From positions 1-9,275 of the forward strand of contig JAEXTE010000151.1 in the NCBI GenBank assembly GCA_023453655.1: a stretch of DNA of 9,275 bases, in the 5' to 3' direction. Under the pieces are notes generated by a model, which was not told where the DNA came from, made no database searches, and saw nothing but the letters and a program-made list of their open reading frames with translations. A program made the position numbers and the translations under genes. Positions 6,353 through 9,275 of this stretch are shown here, piece by piece. Each line of letters starts with the position of its first letter. The stretch's first letter is position 1. This DNA is from Pseudomonadota bacterium. Its GTDB lineage: Bacteria; Pseudomonadota; Gammaproteobacteria; Xanthomonadales; Xanthomonadaceae.

Positions 6353-8028
6353 GCTCCGGTCTTCTCCAGCGCACGCTGCAGCGACCGGTTCTCGGGATCG
6401 AGCCGGCGCGCATCGTCGAAATAGCGGCGGGCCTCGTCGCGCCGGCCCAGCATCCACAGCACTTCGGCGATATGGGCGGCGATCTCGGCGTCCTTCTGCA
6501 GGGTGTAGGCGCGGCGCAGTTCCACCAGCGCCTCGTCGAGGCGGCCCAGGCGGTAGAGGACCCAGCCGTAGCTGTCGATGATCGCCGCGTTCCCCGGCTC
6601 GGCCACGCGCGCGCGGTCGATCAGCTCCAGCGCCTCGCCATAGCGTTCGGTGCGGTCGGCCAGGGTGTAGCCGAGGGCGTTGAGCGCGGCGACGTTCTCG
6701 GGCTCGGCCACCAGGATGCGGCGCAGGTCCGCCTCGGCGCGCGCGATATCGTCGCGGCGCTCCCACATCAGCGCGCGCGCATAGAGCAGCGAGGGCTCGT
6801 CGGGCCAGTCGGCCAGGCCGCGCGCATAGGCGTCGTTCTCGGCGTCGAAGTCCTTGTCCTTCGCGCGCAGCTCGCCCTCGAGCAGATAGGCAGCGCGGCG
6901 CGCCTCCTCGTCGATCGAGCCGTCCACCTGCAGCCGCTGCAACGCGGCGAACGCCTCTTCCCGCCGGTCCAGCTCGTGCAGCACGTTGGCTGCGCGCAGG
7001 CGGGCCTGCAGGCGCGGCTCGCCGCCCGGGACGCTGCCGTACCACTCCAGCGCCTCGGCGTGGCGGTCGAGGAATTCGGCCACCTGCCCCAGCAGCAGGC
7101 GCTGCTGCGGCTCGGGATCGGCCGCGTCGCGACGCAGTTCGTCGTACAGCGCGGCCAGCGTTTCCTTGTCGTCGGCGCGCGCCAGCAGCGAGGCGCGCAA
7201 CGCGTAGCTGCGCCGGTCCTGCGGCCCGCGCGCCAGTACCTGCTCGGCTGCGGCGAAGTCGCCGAGCGCGTCGTATTCGGCCGCCATCGCCAGGCGCAGT
7301 TCGGGGACGATGCGGCCAGCGTCGCCGACCTCCTCGAGCGCGGCGCGTGCGCCGTCGAGATCGCCCGATTCGCGCAGCAGCGAAGCGCGCAGCAGCGCGA
7401 TGCGCGGCTCGCCCGGGAACCGCGCCACGATCTGCTCGACCACCTGCCGGGCCAAGTCGCCCTGCTCCAGCCGCTGGGCCAGGTCGCCGAAGGCCAGCCA
7501 GGCCTGCAGATCGTCCGGCACCGCGCCGGCGTCGAGCAGGCGACGCATGATCCGGCCCGAGGTCTCGGGGTCGCGCGGGCCGGTGGCGATCACCGACAGC
7601 GCATGTCGCCAGCCGGCCGGGTCGGGGTCGGCGATCAAGGTCCGGAGCCGGCGCTGGGCCGCCCGCTCGCGCCCCTGGCGCAGGGCCAGGGTGGCCTCCG
7701 CGGCACGCATCGCAAGCGAACCGGGCGCGCGCGCGCTCCACAACGACAGGGCGCGGGCGGCCAGGGCGTCGTCATTGCCGAGCAGGGCGATACGGGTGGC
7801 GCGCTCGGCCAGGCCCGCCTCGTCGTCCCCGGCTGCCCGGGCGGCGTCGAGGTACCAGGCGGCGGCCTCGTCCAGGCGTCCGGCCTGCAGCGCGAACTCG
7901 CCGGCCATGGTGGCGCCGAGCACGTCCTCGCGCAGGGGATCGGCGCCGGCGAGCACCGGTCCGGCGGACAGGGTCAGCAGCAGGCAGGACAGCGCGATCC
8001 GGCGGACTGGGTTCGGAAAAACGGGCAT
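6349..8028 (-). CDS. Secreted TPR-repeat protein (PA4667-like)
   Basis: This 559-residue protein opens with a signal peptide: basic VRR, hydrophobic core IALSCLLLTLSAG, likely cut after VLA near residue 27. The mature part is nearly all helical pairs of the tetratricopeptide type. The clearest repeats are near the C-terminus: about 450-477 (NALGYTLADRTERYGEALEL), 484-510 (DSYGWVLYRLGRLDEALVEL) and 518-546 (AEVLWMLGRRDEARRYF). TPR domains bind other proteins, so a periplasmic scaffold or assembly role is likely, but no partner is known from the sequence. A similar gene lies between hemA and lolB in Pseudomonas. ATG at 8026-8028 is chosen because the signal peptide follows at once; upstream in-frame ATGs run into hemA. 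The gene overlaps lolB by four bases. Confidence 0.88.
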   Translation of the reverse strand: MPVFPNPVRRIALSCLLLTLSAGPVLAGADPLREDVLGATMAGEFALQAGRLDEAAAWYLDAARAAGDDEAGLAERATRIALLGNDDALAARALSLWSARAPGSLAMRAAEATLALRQGRERAAQRRLRTLIADPDPAGWRHALSVIATGPRDPETSGRIMRRLLDAGAVPDDLQAWLAFGDLAQRLEQGDLARQVVEQIVARFPGEPRIALLRASLLRESGDLDGARAALEEVGDAGRIVPELRLAMAAEYDALGDFAAAEQVLARGPQDRRSYALRASLLARADDKETLAALYDELRRDAADPEPQQRLLLGQVAEFLDRHAEALEWYGSVPGGEPRLQARLRAANVLHELDRREEAFAALQRLQVDGSIDEEARRAAYLLEGELRAKDKDFDAENDAYARGLADWPDEPSLLYARALMWERRDDIARAEADLRRILVAEPENVAALNALGYTLADRTERYGEALELIDRARVAEPGNAAIIDSYGWVLYRLGRLDEALVELRRAYTLQKDAEIAAHIAEVLWMLGRRDEARRYFDDARRLDPENRSLQRALEKTGA

Positions 8029-8122
8029 CGACGTCGGCCGGGCCTTAAAATGGTGTCCTGACGACCGGAAGCTTATCGCAAGCGCCTGAACGGCAATCGC
8101 CGCGGGCAGCCAGCCAACGCGC
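8029..8122. promoter_or_regulatory. Divergent hemA / TPR-gene control region
   Basis: This 94-bp gap must hold the start signals of both hemA (plus) and the TPR-lolB-ispE string (minus). The best single element is TAAAAT at 8046-8051 on the plus strand, a 5 of 6 match to a -10 box, which would place the hemA start near 8058. No convincing -35 lies 16-18 bp before it. For the minus strand I find no pair of boxes with acceptable spacing. Neither gene has a strong ribosome-binding site. Confidence 0.35.
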
Positions 8123-9275
8123 ATGACCCTGTACGCCCTCGGCATCAACCACCAGACCGCTCCGGTCGCCCTGCGCGAACGCGTGGCCTTCGGCGACAGC
8201 GCGATTCCGGCGGCGCTGGCCGAGCTGCGCTCGCTGCCGGGGGTGCGGGAGGTGGCGCTGCTGTCGACCTGCAACCGGACCGAGCTGTACGCCGCGGCGC
8301 AGGACGATGCGGTGCTGGCCGACTGGCTGGCCGCGCATCCCGGGGCGGAGGACGCCGCGGCCGATGCCCAGGGCCTGCACGCCTACCTGTACCGCCACGC
8401 CGGCGACGAGGCCGCGCGCCATCTGTTCCGGGTGGCCTGCGGGCTGGACTCGATGGTGCTGGGCGAGCCGCAGATCCTGGGCCAGGTGAAGCAGGCCTGG
8501 GCGATGGCGCGCGAGTCCGGGGCGCTGGGCGGCGAGCTCGACCGGCTGTTCCAGCACGCCTTCGTGACCGCCAAGCGCGCCCGCACCGAAACCCGCATCG
8601 GCTCGAGCCCGGTGTCGGTCGCATCGCTCGCCGTGCGCCTGGCGCAGGAATCCTTCGCCCGTCCCGACGATTCGGTGGTGCTGCTGATCGGCGCCGGCGA
8701 GACCATCGAGCTCACCGCGCGCCACCTCGCCCAGGCGCGGGTGAAGCGCCTGCTGATCGCCAACCGCACCTACCGCCACGCGCAGGAGCTGGCCGAGCGC
8801 CACGGCGCGGTCGCCCTGCCGTTGGACGAGCTGGAGCGCCACCTGTTCCTGGCCGACGTGGTGTTCAGCGCCACCGCGAGCCAGGTGCCGGTCCTGACCC
8901 GGCGACAGATCGAGCAGGCGCTGGCGCTGCGCAAGCGCCGGCCGATGCTGCTGATGGACCTGGCCGTGCCGCGCGACATCGAACCGGAAGTGGCCGGGCT
9001 CGAGGACGCGTTCCTCTACACCGTGGACGACCTCGACCGCGTGGTCGAGCAGAACCGGCGCAGCCGCGGCGACGCCGCGCAGCAGGCCGAAACCATCGTC
9101 GACCTGCAGGTCGGGCGCTACGCCCAGGCACTGGCCCTGGGCGCGCGCAACGAACCGCTCAAGCGCCTGCGCGCGCACGGCGGCGCGGCGCGCGCCGAAC
9201 TGGCGGCGCGCGCGCAGCAGCAGCTGGCCGCGGGCCAGGATCCGGCCGTCGTGGTCGAACAGCTCGCGCACGCCC
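8123..9275 (+). CDS. hemA: Glutamyl-tRNA reductase (3' end beyond window)
   Basis: HemA reduces glutamyl-tRNA(Glu) with NADPH to glutamate-1-semialdehyde, the first committed step of tetrapyrrole synthesis in bacteria using the C5 pathway. The ATG at 8123-8125 opens [20 protein letters not shown], the standard start, and 384 residues are visible; the family is usually about 415-430 long, so some 30-45 residues are missing. Key parts are the catalytic Cys50 in [20 protein letters not shown] (114-123), the NADPH fold LIGAGE (188-193), IANRT (212-216), and [13 protein letters not shown] (278-290), followed by the helical dimerisation domain. It diverges from the TPR gene, as in Pseudomonas. In many relatives prfA follows hemA, but that lies outside the window. 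Confidence 0.96.
   Translation, partial: MTLYALGINHQTAPVALRERVAFGDSAIPAALAELRSLPGVREVALLSTCNRTELYAAAQDDAVLADWLAAHPGAEDAAADAQGLHAYLYRHAGDEAARHLFRVACGLDSMVLGEPQILGQVKQAWAMARESGALGGELDRLFQHAFVTAKRARTETRIGSSPVSVASLAVRLAQESFARPDDSVVLLIGAGETIELTARHLAQARVKRLLIANRTYRHAQELAERHGAVALPLDELERHLFLADVVFSATASQVPVLTRRQIEQALALRKRRPMLLMDLAVPRDIEPEVAGLEDAFLYTVDDLDRVVEQNRRSRGDAAQQAETIVDLQVGRYAQALALGARNEPLKRLRAHGGAARAELAARAQQQLAAGQDPAVVVEQLAHA

Noticed and set aside
6265..8061. Open frame of about 600 codons on the plus strand opposite the TPR gene
   Set aside because: It is a shadow of the TPR gene: Arg/Gln/Gly-rich translation, no motif and no plausible translation start context.

Overview
The window reads as conserved chromosomal DNA from a high-GC gammaproteobacterium of the Lysobacteraceae/Xanthomonadaceae type (Lysobacter, Luteimonas or a relative). 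The evidence is the very GC-rich third codon positions, the Prs and IspE sequences, and the gene order hemA / TPR gene - lolB - ispE - tRNA-Gln - prs - rplY - pth - ychF. That order resembles the one known from Pseudomonas and xanthomonads. The genus is inferred from general resemblance; no search was possible.

Layout, left to right. Positions 1-585 hold the front of a tufB-type operon on the minus strand: a promoter near 557-585, tRNA-Tyr(GTA), tRNA-Gly(TCC), tRNA-Thr(GGT) and the first 46 codons of tuf. Positions 649-8028 hold a long minus-strand gene string, transcribed from right to left. It encodes a secreted TPR protein, the outer-membrane lipoprotein receptor LolB, IspE, tRNA-Gln(TTG), ribose-phosphate pyrophosphokinase, ribosomal protein bL25, peptidyl-tRNA hydrolase and the GTPase/ATPase YchF. 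The TPR gene and lolB overlap by four bases, and lolB and ispE are separated by one base, so these three are almost certainly co-transcribed. From 8123 to the right edge runs hemA (glutamyl-tRNA reductase) on the plus strand, diverging from the TPR gene across a 94-bp gap and cut off by the window end.

The products are housekeeping proteins with a translation theme (tRNAs, EF-Tu, Pth, bL25, YchF, and HemA, which uses Glu-tRNA), plus nucleotide precursor supply (Prs), isoprenoid precursors (IspE) and lipoprotein delivery to the outer membrane (LolB).

I see no defence system, integrase, insertion sequence or CRISPR array. Three features stand out. (1) Three intergenic palindromes are built from degenerate 7-base units close to GTGATTS or GGGATTS, each arm about four units long; two overlap the stop codon of the upstream gene. 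(2) Two of these palindromes flank tRNA-Gln so that the sequences beside the tRNA form a perfect 17-bp inverted repeat, giving an alternative fold with the tRNA at the tip of a long stem. (3) LolB carries an unrecognised C-terminal extension of about 120 residues.
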